A stretch of 64,000 bases of DNA from Litorivicinus sp. (GTDB lineage Bacteria > Pseudomonadota > Gammaproteobacteria > Pseudomonadales > Litorivicinaceae): the NCBI GenBank assembly GCA_028339155.1, contig JAOLBK010000008.1, positions 1-64,000 on the forward strand, read 5' to 3'. The position numbers and the translations under genes were made by a program. Each line of letters starts with the position of its first letter. Positions within the stretch are counted from its first letter, which is position 1. The notes under the pieces were generated by a model. It made no database searches, was not told where the DNA came from, and saw nothing but the letters and a program-made list of their open reading frames with translations. Shown here piece after piece: positions 56,793 through 64,000 of the stretch.

Positions 56793-57522
56793 ATCACTTT
56801 TTGGGCCGGGCTACGTCCGGTTTAGAGGGCTCGCTTCCACGATTTCTAGAAATTGTAATAGCGAATAACTTTCACCATGCCCTGGCCCAACACTATCTCG
56901 TTGCTGTTGGGTATTAGAGCGATGCGATAGTCCTGTGGTTGGACTTTTTCTAACCGTCCAACCAGGGATGTTTGACTTCACTCGCGCTTAAGTATTTGTG
57001 TTTAATCCAATGTCTTAATTTACGCATGAATTTTGACGCTCTATTTTCATAAAACATCAAAAACTTCTGTTTTTTTGGGCAAGTGAGATCTCGCAATCTT
57101 CGAAAATTTTATTTGCTTGCAAGTTCTTGTGAACCCTGCCTCAATAAACTGCAAATAAGAATCATTCGCGTTAAATGCCAAGTCTGGAGATTGAAATGAA
57201 TGTATACATAGGAAAAAAGAACTAAAAAAACTTTTTTTGCTGGGAATAATTCAAGTGGATCAGTTGCAGCTCCAAATTCGCCATAGAAAAGTTAAAAACA
57301 CAGGTCAAACTTTCACGATATTTTACGGATTTGTTGCAGGCGTTGATGAAATGGGAAAACTATCTGTTCCCGTCAAATGATATGTAGCTAACACACAATC
57401 GAACACTAAAATCATGGTGAGACCCTTCTCTTGACAGTAAGAAAGAAATTTTAAAAAATACGCTAGGCAATCATGTTGATTATATGCAGTTTAATTTGGC
57501 AGTAAAACTAGGGAGTTAAGGC
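56793..57522. other. 730-base gap with two adjacent hairpins
   Basis: No gene-like frame. Two hairpins stand side by side: CCCAACA/TGTTGGG at 56886-56911 and a perfect 9-bp TGGTTGGAC/GTCCAACCA at 56936-56964 with an 11-base loop. Neither is followed by a clear T run. The right half is AT-rich and ends with the ribosome-binding site of the next gene. Confidence 0.4.
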
Positions 57523-57903
57523 ATGACTTTTAAAAAGGGTAACACGACGTTTGGATTTGCGATGAGGGTTCCGGACGCGGATGTTGGAGCGGTGGATGAT
57601 CTGCTGGCTGCACATGCCAAATGGATGGATGGGACACACTCTCTAACAGCGGAAAGCGGTAAACTGCAGACATTAGAATATTTCGTGTCAAAGGCAACAG
57701 AACTTGTTGATATGATGGATGCTAGCAAAGGTTCGACAGGTCATATGATCTACTCAGTTAGCGAAGTGCACTTGGATGACGAGCACTTTTCAAAGCATGT
57801 AGAGCTCGCACAGACATGGGAACGAATAGGGGAGTTCTTTGAATTATTTGAAAAGTATTCACCGCTAGTAACAATGTGTGGACGGGTAACTGCCAAGCTG
57901 TGA
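57523..57903 (+). CDS. Hypothetical protein, 126 residues
   Basis: This soluble, acidic protein has GGAG before its ATG and a good terminator 26 bases after its stop, so it is a real transcription unit. Sequence such as FGFAMRVPDADVGAVDDLLA, AHAKWMDGTHSL and GHMIYSVSEVHLDDEHFSKH suggests an alpha/beta fold, perhaps ferredoxin-like. No family is recognised. Confidence 0.65.
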   Translation: MTFKKGNTTFGFAMRVPDADVGAVDDLLAAHAKWMDGTHSLTAESGKLQTLEYFVSKATELVDMMDASKGSTGHMIYSVSEVHLDDEHFSKHVELAQTWERIGEFFELFEKYSPLVTMCGRVTAKL

Positions 57904-57928
57904 AACCTTAAATGCGTAGGTAATCTAT

Positions 57929-57954
57929 GCTAGACCTCCGGGTCTGGCTTTTTT
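57929..57954 (+). terminator. Intrinsic terminator after the 126-residue gene
   Basis: An 8-bp stem GCTAGACC/GGTCTGGC (one T-G pair) with a TCCG tetraloop, followed by six T residues. Confidence 0.85.
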
Positions 57955-57957
57955 CTA

Positions 57958-58056
57958 GCTGCAAATAACGCAGCGTATGCTGGCCAGCAACAACAATTAC
58001 TTAGTAATACTCAGAAAGCTTTCAGTAATGCGCTTGGTGGCGGAACAATTACCTAA
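57958..58056 (+). pseudogene. C-terminal gene fragment, Gln-rich
   Basis: A frame without a start codon reads AANNAAYAGQQQQLLSNTQK then AFSNALGGGTIT and a TAA. Its composition and ending look like the tail of a real protein, possibly a phage structural protein, whose 5' part is missing. It follows the terminator directly and lies near the recombinase gene. Confidence 0.35.
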
Positions 58057-58285
58057 TGATTGAGAGCGACAGTAGATAGCTGATCTTCCAATGCCATTTC
58101 TGGCCAGTTCAGGAGCAATTGCCGGGAGTACATCAAAGTCTCAGAAAGTATTAATAATAGATAAATAGAAATATCATCAAAAGTCGCTATATGTTCTTAA
58201 AAGTGCTTAAAAGTTATTAAATAAATTAAAATACCTATAATTAGAACAATATATAGCACCTATACAGGCACATTCTTTGCTGTAT

Positions 58286-59641
58286 TCAGTTCTTTTGAAT
58301 TGAGATTATGTTGTGTCCACGGGATTCACTAAGCACCGCCATCGCACGTTTCGCTATCTCAAATAGCTCTTTGAAAACTTCCGGGTGCTTGGCACGATTA
58401 GAGTAAGCAGCTTGTCCATATTGCTCAAACCGCTGTCTCACACTGCCTTGTACTCCAGACCAACCTTGAAGATATTGAATTTGCATCGGAACACCGTTCG
58501 TCAGTGAGAGGTGATGTTTGAATGTATGTCGAGTGCAGTAAGGTTGATAGTCTCCAAATTTAGCTACGATTGTTCTTAATTGGGTATTTCGGTTGGTGAT
58601 ACCTGTGTTTAATACTCGTAATGGCAGTACTGTTTCTTGTCCGTGGTTCATCTCGTTGATTAATTCTTTCAGCAACTCTGTTCGGTATGGCACTGGCACG
58701 ATGCGCACACGATCTTTGCTTTTAACGTCTGCGTCAGGCCGGATATTTACAAAAGGATATTCATCATCCAGATGCACGTCAGAGCGTTTCAACTGCTCCA
58801 GCTCTTTTTGATGGGCTGATGACTGGCACATAATTGTCAGCAGAAATGCTTTCCAAGCAGCATAGGTAGTATTTGTTTTGTCTGAGCAAAAGTGAAATAG
58901 AGCGATCAGATCGTCATCTGAGAACACTTGTCGCATTTTTTGCTTTGTTTTGATTTGGAACTTTGGTGGTTTGAGCACTAAATCGTCTAAAGGAACCTGA
59001 TTAATTGCGAAGTTGAGTACTGCTTTTATGTGGCGAAATTCTTTATCGATAGTTTGGTCGGTAACGTTGCCATTTCTTCTGCCGTCCAGCCAATCTCTTA
59101 ATCCTCGATTCATCGTTGAAGAAGTTAATTCTTGGCCTTCAACGAATTGTAAAAAATCATTCCATTGACGCTGCTTTTGCCTTCCGTAGTTATCTGTCAG
59201 ATCTATATTTTTATCTTTCATGTATAACGGCCAGAACTCCTTCCATAGGAACATGGCATCGTTAGATGGTGAACGAGTGGCTAGACCCCAAGCAGCATCT
59301 AAGACTTTGAGTTCTGGAGGTGTTTGAGGTCGATAGTATTCCTGATCTTTTCTATGGCGGGCCTCTGCTTCAAGCATTTTGCAGTGATGCTGCCAATCCA
59401 TCCAGTCTGTCCACATCGGATGCTCAATGAACTCCAGGTCAAACCATTTTTGGTTGGCGACAGCTCTGTCAGATCCAGCAATTTTCTCATTGCGCAGTTC
59501 TTGTCTGGCCTGTCCGGGTTGAAAGCCGTTGCCTTCTAACAATACTTTTGCGTGACGGTTTAACTCAACTTCTGACAACTGATCTGCATCAGTTGATGCG
59601 AGTGCATCACAGATTTGATTGAACTCTGTGAGCGCATCCAT
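58286..59641 (-). CDS. Tyrosine recombinase/integrase with unusual active site
   Basis: This 451-residue protein has the layout of phage-type integrases: an N-terminal arm and helical SAM-like domain to about residue 225, then the catalytic domain. The box II Arg-His (Arg371, His372 in YCTRHTFKHHL), the Trp394 position in YLQGWSGVQGS and the nucleophile region EQYGQAAYSN (Tyr408 or Tyr413) are visible. At the box I Arg position there is His277 (SSAHQKELEQL), and the box II His is Tyr368. It reads toward lower coordinates beside the 3' end of tRNA-Arg(CCT), so that tRNA is the likely integration site. The flank 58057-58285 is AT-rich and contains short direct repeats (CTTAAAAGT). Confidence 0.82.
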   Translation of the reverse strand: MDALTEFNQICDALASTDADQLSEVELNRHAKVLLEGNGFQPGQARQELRNEKIAGSDRAVANQKWFDLEFIEHPMWTDWMDWQHHCKMLEAEARHRKDQEYYRPQTPPELKVLDAAWGLATRSPSNDAMFLWKEFWPLYMKDKNIDLTDNYGRQKQRQWNDFLQFVEGQELTSSTMNRGLRDWLDGRRNGNVTDQTIDKEFRHIKAVLNFAINQVPLDDLVLKPPKFQIKTKQKMRQVFSDDDLIALFHFCSDKTNTTYAAWKAFLLTIMCQSSAHQKELEQLKRSDVHLDDEYPFVNIRPDADVKSKDRVRIVPVPYRTELLKELINEMNHGQETVLPLRVLNTGITNRNTQLRTIVAKFGDYQPYCTRHTFKHHLSLTNGVPMQIQYLQGWSGVQGSVRQRFEQYGQAAYSNRAKHPEVFKELFEIAKRAMAVLSESRGHNIISIQKN

Positions 59642-59916
59642 TCGTGCATTTTGGATGTCATCATAGGGTGCATTTTCATGAAGCCCTATTTGTTGACTGT
59701 AAAACTTTTTACCATTCCAGTAGCTGTGATTAATACAGTTTTTCGGAATACGTTTTTAAAAAGACAGTGTCCCGTTATTCAGTCTTATGCTTGGAGGAAG
59801 TTGTTTTGCCCTACCTCAATATACCCGATGTTGCTAAATTGTTGCTAAATCCATTGGAATATCGGTAGAGATTGCACTCTAAATTATTGTTAATTATATA
59901 ACTTATTTAATTAAAT

Positions 59917-59993
59917 TGGTGTCCCGAACAGGAATCGAACCTGTGACCTGCCGCTTAGGAGGCGGCCGCTCTATCCTACTGAGCTACCGAGAC
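59917..59993 (-). tRNA. tRNA-Arg (CCT), likely island attachment site
   Basis: A 77-nt cloverleaf with encoded CCA. The acceptor is GTCTCGG/TCGGGAC, the anticodon loop CTCCTAA (CCU) and the T-arm GGTTCGATTCC. The integrase gene lies 275 bases past its 3' end, and in that gap the only oddity is a short tandem TTGTTGCTAAA repeat near 59830. I did not find a second copy of the tRNA 3' end within 40-59 kb. Confidence 0.96.
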
Positions 59994-60056
59994 AGAAGAA
60001 GAAGGCTATCATGTTGATTGATTTGCCGCATCGTTCTCTTTCGGTACACTCTTCGC

Positions 60057-60668
60057 ATGCTTATAAAGCCGAAAACTCTTCAATTTCAAAACTTAACTTG
60101 TGTGCGTGACGATCGATGCCTGTTTGCTGATCTGAGTATGACGCTACCGCCGGGATCATTGTTGAGGGTGGCAGGACCAAATGGAGCCGGAAAAACGACC
60201 TTGCTCAGGATTCTCAGTGCCCTACATGAGCCTGATTCCGGCACGGTCCAGATTGGTGAAGTCGAAGATCACCTTGAGTCACGCCAAGAAATACTTTACC
60301 TAGGCCATAAGCCCCAAGTCTGCCAGGACCTGTCCATAATGGATAATCTGATGTTTTTGACCGACGCTTCTCAAGCGATCTGCTTTCAGGCACTGCAGTT
60401 TGTTGGTTTGAAAGGGTGCGAGGACAGTCTTGTCCGTGAGCTATCTCAGGGTCAGGGTCGAAGGTGTGGACTGGCTAGGTTGTGGTGCCATGAAGTGCCC
60501 ATTTGGATTTTAGACGAGCCGTATACAGCACTTGATCCTGGGATGGTCGCGATTTTGGAGGATCGAATAAATATTCATGTTGGGGAGGGTGGTGTGTGTG
60601 TCTTTACCACCCACCAGAACCCCACAAATCTTCGTTTCGAGACTTTGGAGCTGGCCCGTGTCAGTTGA
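60057..60668 (+). CDS. ccmA: Cytochrome c maturation ATPase CcmA
   Basis: CcmA is the ATPase of the CcmABCD complex that releases holo-CcmE during cytochrome c assembly. The product is about 203 residues from the ATG at 60057. It has Walker A GPNGAGKTT, a CcmA-type signature LSQGQGRRCGLARL and Walker B IWILDEPYTALD. It opens the ccm operon just after tRNA-Arg(CCT) on the other strand and overlaps ccmB by 11 bases. Confidence 0.95.
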   Translation: MLIKPKTLQFQNLTCVRDDRCLFADLSMTLPPGSLLRVAGPNGAGKTTLLRILSALHEPDSGTVQIGEVEDHLESRQEILYLGHKPQVCQDLSIMDNLMFLTDASQAICFQALQFVGLKGCEDSLVRELSQGQGRRCGLARLWCHEVPIWILDEPYTALDPGMVAILEDRINIHVGEGGVCVFTTHQNPTNLRFETLELARVS

Positions 60669-61332
60669 GCATCGTTTTTTGGTTCGCGAATTAAAGCTGG
60701 TACTTGCACGTCCCGGAGATTTTTTTAAGCCGATGTGGTTTTTGATTCTAGTGATTTCTATGGTGCCTCTGGCACTCTCTCCAGATTCAAAGTTGCTTGG
60801 TGAGATTGGTTCGGCGATGATCTGGGTTGCCACTCTATTGGCACTTCTTCTGAACGCAGATCAGTTGTTTCGTGACGATTTTGTTGATGGCGTGCTCGAA
60901 CAATGGCTATTTTTTAATCGTCCCTTATTTTGGCTTGTTATTCTCAAGCTTTTTTGTCACTGGTTATTTTATGTTGTGCCTTTAATCTTGGTGACACCCT
61001 TGGCAGGTATGATGCTGTCTGTCCCAAATGACGTTATGATCGCTCTTTTGGTTACCTTGCTGTTGGCAACTCCTGCACTGACCTGTTTCAGCGCGCTTGG
61101 AGCGGCCCTTACATTGGGTACTGCGCGTTCCGGAATATTAGGAGTGTTGGTTATGCTCCCCCTTTTTGCGCCTGTGATTATTTTGGCGGCTGGTGTATTG
61201 ACAAGAGCATCGGATGGATCAGATATCTTGCCTTTATTGGCCCTCCTAGGGGCCTTTAGTATTGCTGCTGCAACCCTGTTGCCGTTGGCTGTTGGGGTTG
61301 CATTGCGTTTGAATATTGGAGGTTCAAGCTAG
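60658..61332 (+). CDS. ccmB: Heme exporter subunit CcmB
   Basis: This membrane subunit of CcmABCD has six hydrophobic segments and the family landmarks SAMIWVATLLALLLNADQLF and RDDFVDGVLEQ. I start it at the GTG at 60658, inside the end of ccmA, with GGAG eight bases upstream; the longer frame upstream is the ccmA shadow. The product is 224 residues, close to E. coli CcmB. Confidence 0.94.
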   Translation: MSVEHRFLVRELKLVLARPGDFFKPMWFLILVISMVPLALSPDSKLLGEIGSAMIWVATLLALLLNADQLFRDDFVDGVLEQWLFFNRPLFWLVILKLFCHWLFYVVPLILVTPLAGMMLSVPNDVMIALLVTLLLATPALTCFSALGAALTLGTARSGILGVLVMLPLFAPVIILAAGVLTRASDGSDILPLLALLGAFSIAAATLLPLAVGVALRLNIGGSS

Positions 61333-62072
61333 TGGGCTGGCGTTGGTTTCATGAATGGGGTTCACCCAAGTGGTTTTATGACCGTGCCGGTCGTTGGCAG
61401 AGGGTGTGTGGATTTCTTGCACTGGCTCTTCTCCTTGTTGGGACTCTTTGGGGGCTTGGCTTTGCTCCTGCTGACTATCAGCAAGGGAATAGCTATCGAA
61501 TCATTTATCTACATGTTCCGGTAGCCTTTTTAGCGCAGGCACTTTATGTGGCGATGGCAGTGTGTGCGATTGTTTTATTTGTCTGGAAAATGAAATTAGC
61601 AGATGTTGGTATGCAAGCTCTTGCCGTAGTTGGTTTTGGTTTTACGGTCTTGGCATTATTTAGTGGATCGATTTGGGGTAAGCCTACGTGGGGTACATAT
61701 TGGGTTTGGGACGCGAGACTAACCTCAATGCTCATTCTTGGATTTTTGTATCTGGGTTTGATTGGTTTGAGATCGGCCATCAAAAATCCTGATCTAGCTG
61801 GAAAAGCCTGTGCTATTTTGGTCCTTGTCGGGGTTGTGAACTTGCCAATTATTAAATATTCAGTCGAGTGGTGGAGTGCACTGCACCAGCCAGCGAGCTT
61901 TAAATTGACAGAAAAACCAGCGATGCCAGCTTCCATGTGGGTGCCGTTACTTATTAATTTGCTTGGCTATTACTTGGTTGCTGCGTACCTCGTTTTGGCC
62001 TCAATGAGGACAGTCATTCTAGACCGAGAGCGAGGCTCTGCATGGGTTCGCGAGGTAATTGAACGTGATTGA
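61332..62072 (+). CDS. ccmC: Heme-handling protein CcmC
   Basis: CcmC attaches heme to CcmE. The 246-residue product has six hydrophobic segments, the Trp-rich heme motif WGTYWVWDARLTS, and the flanking His residues in YLHVPVAF and ALHQPAS. It starts with GTG at the last base of ccmB. Confidence 0.96.
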   Translation: MGWRWFHEWGSPKWFYDRAGRWQRVCGFLALALLLVGTLWGLGFAPADYQQGNSYRIIYLHVPVAFLAQALYVAMAVCAIVLFVWKMKLADVGMQALAVVGFGFTVLALFSGSIWGKPTWGTYWVWDARLTSMLILGFLYLGLIGLRSAIKNPDLAGKACAILVLVGVVNLPIIKYSVEWWSALHQPASFKLTEKPAMPASMWVPLLINLLGYYLVAAYLVLASMRTVILDRERGSAWVREVIERD

Positions 62073-62262
62073 ATTTCAGTTCGATTCACTTTTCAATTTT
62101 TTAAGGATGGCGCCCCATGGCATCTATGTTTGGCCCGTTTATGGTTTGGGCTTGCTGGTCATTGGGGGTCTGGCGATTTGGATTCGTTACCAACATCGCC
62201 AGGCAATTCGAAAAATTCGTCGCATTATGAACCGAGAAAGTATCCATGAACCCAAAGCGTAA
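62065..62262 (+). CDS. ccmD: Heme exporter protein CcmD
   Basis: CcmD is a small single-pass subunit that stabilises CcmABC and CcmE. The product is about 65 residues from the GTG at 62065 (GAGG upstream), with the family start [20 protein letters not shown] and a basic tail. A TTG two codons earlier is an alternative. It overlaps both ccmC and ccmE. Confidence 0.9.
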   Translation: MIEFQFDSLFNFLRMAPHGIYVWPVYGLGLLVIGGLAIWIRYQHRQAIRKIRRIMNRESIHEPKA

Positions 62263-62698
62263 GCAGCGTCTACTCATTATCCTCGGGTTGGTGGCTGCTC
62301 TTGGTGTTGCCGTGGGACTTGTTCTGTACGCACTGAGTCAAAACATTAATTTGTTTTTTACTCCGACGCAGATCGCCGACAATCAAGCACCTGACTCGCG
62401 GATAATTCGTCTGGGGGGCATGGTTGCAGAGGGGTCAGTGGAACGGGATCCTGAAAGCTTGGAGGTTTCTTTTGGGGTCACTGATTTTCAAAACCAGGTC
62501 CGCGTAACCTACACGGGGATTTTGCCGGATCTATTCCGTGAGGGTCAGGGTGTTGTGGTGCAGGGACGAGTCCTCAATCGTGAGCTACAAGCTACTGAGG
62601 TGCTTGCAAAGCATGATGAGAACTATATGCCCCCCGAGGTAACCGAAGCACTCAGGCAATCCGGGCAACTGGACAAACTAAAAGGTATGACGCAATGA
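62246..62698 (+). CDS. ccmE: Heme chaperone CcmE
   Basis: CcmE carries heme covalently in the periplasm. The 150-residue product has an N-terminal membrane anchor ([20 protein letters not shown]) and a beta-barrel domain. The heme-binding His123 and Tyr127 are in [13 protein letters not shown], the same motif as in E. coli. It overlaps ccmF by four bases (ATGA). Confidence 0.97.
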   Translation: MNPKRKQRLLIILGLVAALGVAVGLVLYALSQNINLFFTPTQIADNQAPDSRIIRLGGMVAEGSVERDPESLEVSFGVTDFQNQVRVTYTGILPDLFREGQGVVVQGRVLNRELQATEVLAKHDENYMPPEVTEALRQSGQLDKLKGMTQ

Positions 62699-64000
62699 TT
62701 CTTCCAGAAATTGGCCATTTTGCATTGGTGTTAGCATTCGCAATTGCTCTGTGCCAAGCGGTCTTCCCAATTTATGGTTATTACACCCAACAGGAAGGAT
62801 TTATGGCTACTGCCAAGCCGCTTGCAGTGATGCAGGGACTTGCGTTGGCCCTTTCTTTTGGACTCTTGATGTATGGATTTTTGAGTCATGATTTTTCTCT
62901 GAAGTACGTTGCAGACAATTCTAATTTAGATTTGCCGTGGTATTTCCGAATGAGTGCTGTTTGGGGTGCGCACGAAGGCTCTCTCCTGCTTTGGGCACTG
63001 ATTCTCGCTCTTTGGGGCGTCGCGGTTAGCCTTTTGAGCCGAGGAATCCCAGAGAAAATGGGGTCGTTGGTATTATCCGTGATGGGCATGATCGCGGTTG
63101 GGTTTCTTGCATTTATGTTGTTCACGAGTAACCCATTTGTACGCATCCTGCCTTTTATGCCTGGCAATGGTGCAGATTTGAACCCGCTACTGCAGGATCC
63201 GGGTCTAATTTTTCATCCGCCGATGTTGTATATGGGTTATGTCGGTCTGTCGGTGGCATTTTCTTTCGCCGTCGCATCCCTGATTTCCGGCGAATTCGAT
63301 TCGTCTTGGGCGCGGTGGTCTCGGCCATGGACAGCTGTCGCATGGGCCTTTCTGACTCTTGGGATCGCTCTAGGCAGTTGGTGGGCTTATTACGAACTTG
63401 GCTGGGGAGGCTGGTGGTTTTGGGATCCGGTCGAAAATGCATCGCTCATTCCTTGGTTCATCGCAACGGCTTTAATGCATTCATTGGCAGTAACGGAGAA
63501 GCAGGGTTTATTCCGACGTTGGACGCTTTTGCTAGCAATTGCCGCATTTTCGATGTCACTTCTTGGAACATTTTTGGTGCGGTCCGGAGTGTTGACTTCG
63601 GTGCATGCCTTCGCTAATGACCCAGAACGAGGCGTCTTTATTCTGGGGTTCTTGGTTGTGGTAGTGGGTGGATCACTGACGCTTTATGCAGTTCGAGCCT
63701 CAAAAGTGTCGACGCCAGGAGAGTTTGGGTGGATCTCAAGAGAGTCCTTCTTGCTCTTTAATAATCTCTTATTAACAGTGATGGCGATTAGTGTTTTGCT
63801 GGGCACGTTATACCCGTTATTGGTCGATGCTCTGGGCGGTGACAAGGTCTCGGTAGGGCCACCTTTTTTCAACGCTGTGTTTGTTCCATTAACGGCTATT
63901 TTAGTCAGTGGTATGGCATTTGGCCCACTGTCCCTCTGGCGTCGGTCTGATGATCCGAAATTATTTAGGCCCCTTATTGTGGCTTTGATCGTGAGCGTTT
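62695..64000 (+). CDS. ccmF: Heme lyase CcmF (3' end outside window)
   Basis: CcmF transfers heme from CcmE to apocytochrome c. The frame is open from the ATG at 62695 to the window end, about 435 of some 650 residues. It has many membrane segments, the [13 protein letters not shown] motif, the heme His in [13 protein letters not shown], and the Trp-rich [18 protein letters not shown]. It is the sixth ccm gene in order; ccmG and ccmH probably follow outside. Confidence 0.96.
   Translation, partial: MILPEIGHFALVLAFAIALCQAVFPIYGYYTQQEGFMATAKPLAVMQGLALALSFGLLMYGFLSHDFSLKYVADNSNLDLPWYFRMSAVWGAHEGSLLLWALILALWGVAVSLLSRGIPEKMGSLVLSVMGMIAVGFLAFMLFTSNPFVRILPFMPGNGADLNPLLQDPGLIFHPPMLYMGYVGLSVAFSFAVASLISGEFDSSWARWSRPWTAVAWAFLTLGIALGSWWAYYELGWGGWWFWDPVENASLIPWFIATALMHSLAVTEKQGLFRRWTLLLAIAAFSMSLLGTFLVRSGVLTSVHAFANDPERGVFILGFLVVVVGGSLTLYAVRASKVSTPGEFGWISRESFLLFNNLLLTVMAISVLLGTLYPLLVDALGGDKVSVGPPFFNAVFVPLTAILVSGMAFGPLSLWRRSDDPKLFRPLIVALIVSV

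Noticed and set aside
59762-59775. GTGTCCCG near the integrase start as a second attachment site
   Set aside because: Only eight bases match the tRNA 3' end, so a chance match is likely.

Overview
The window is most likely chromosome from an uncultured, probably marine gammaproteobacterium of moderate-to-low GC content. The signs are an fxsA-groES-groEL block like that of gammaproteobacteria, minCDE, sbcB, yaaA, yqcC, yqaA, DUF1415, pntAB with a full-length PntA, and a complete ccmABCDEF run. I cannot name a genus. Coding starts are often GTG or TTG, and genes in operons commonly overlap by 1-11 bases.

Region 1 (1-40 kb) is dense, intact backbone. It holds the end of aceE with aceF (but no lpd), a cobalamin adenosyltransferase with an AmpG-like transporter, and fxsA-groESL with a heat-shock-type promoter. 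Next come sodB, a membrane-anchored coiled-coil protein, yqcC and an initiator tRNA, minCDE and sbcB. A minus-strand run follows (M16 protease, small conserved protein, yaaA), then a permuted ATP-grasp/alpha-E pair. An uptake system with a BMP-type binding protein follows (ATPase, two permeases, binding protein), convergent with a ThiX/ThiZ-like permease-ATPase pair. After that come a 32-residue membrane microprotein, a TPR protein, yqaA, lrgAB-like genes, tRNA-Arg(ACG), tRNA-Ser(GCT), DUF1415, an HI0933-type flavoprotein, pntAB, DUF2237, fbp and rpe. The stretch ends with a LexA/UmuD-like S24 peptidase facing an RNase J gene across a good SOS box.

Region 2 (about 40-59.9 kb) is accessory in character. 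Genes are sparser and more AT-rich, gaps are long, and several genes are broken. It carries a CmoA-like methyltransferase, an exported DsrE protein, a quinone oxidoreductase, a YHYH gene broken by a stop and a frameshift, an MhpD-like hydratase, an isolated yajC and a twice-frameshifted membrane-protein gene. It also carries a fasciclin protein, a LysR/small Cys-His protein/DoxX/glutathionyl-hydroquinone reductase cluster, a GYD protein, a double cupin, an N-terminally incomplete dockerin-repeat protein, another methyltransferase and several unknowns. It ends at a tyrosine recombinase next to the 3' end of tRNA-Arg(CCT), the usual layout of a tRNA-targeted island. I could not find the second attachment site by eye.

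Region 3 (60 kb to the end) is backbone again: ccmA-ccmB-ccmC-ccmD-ccmE-ccmF for cytochrome c maturation, with ccmF cut by the window end.

There is no CRISPR array, rRNA operon or complete insertion sequence. The most interesting items are the SOS box shared by the HTH-less S24 gene and RNase J, a 32-residue protein with a CDGSH-like Cys/His pattern, a recombinase lacking usual catalytic residues, two small proteins that are easily missed, and the concentration of decaying genes in the island-like region.
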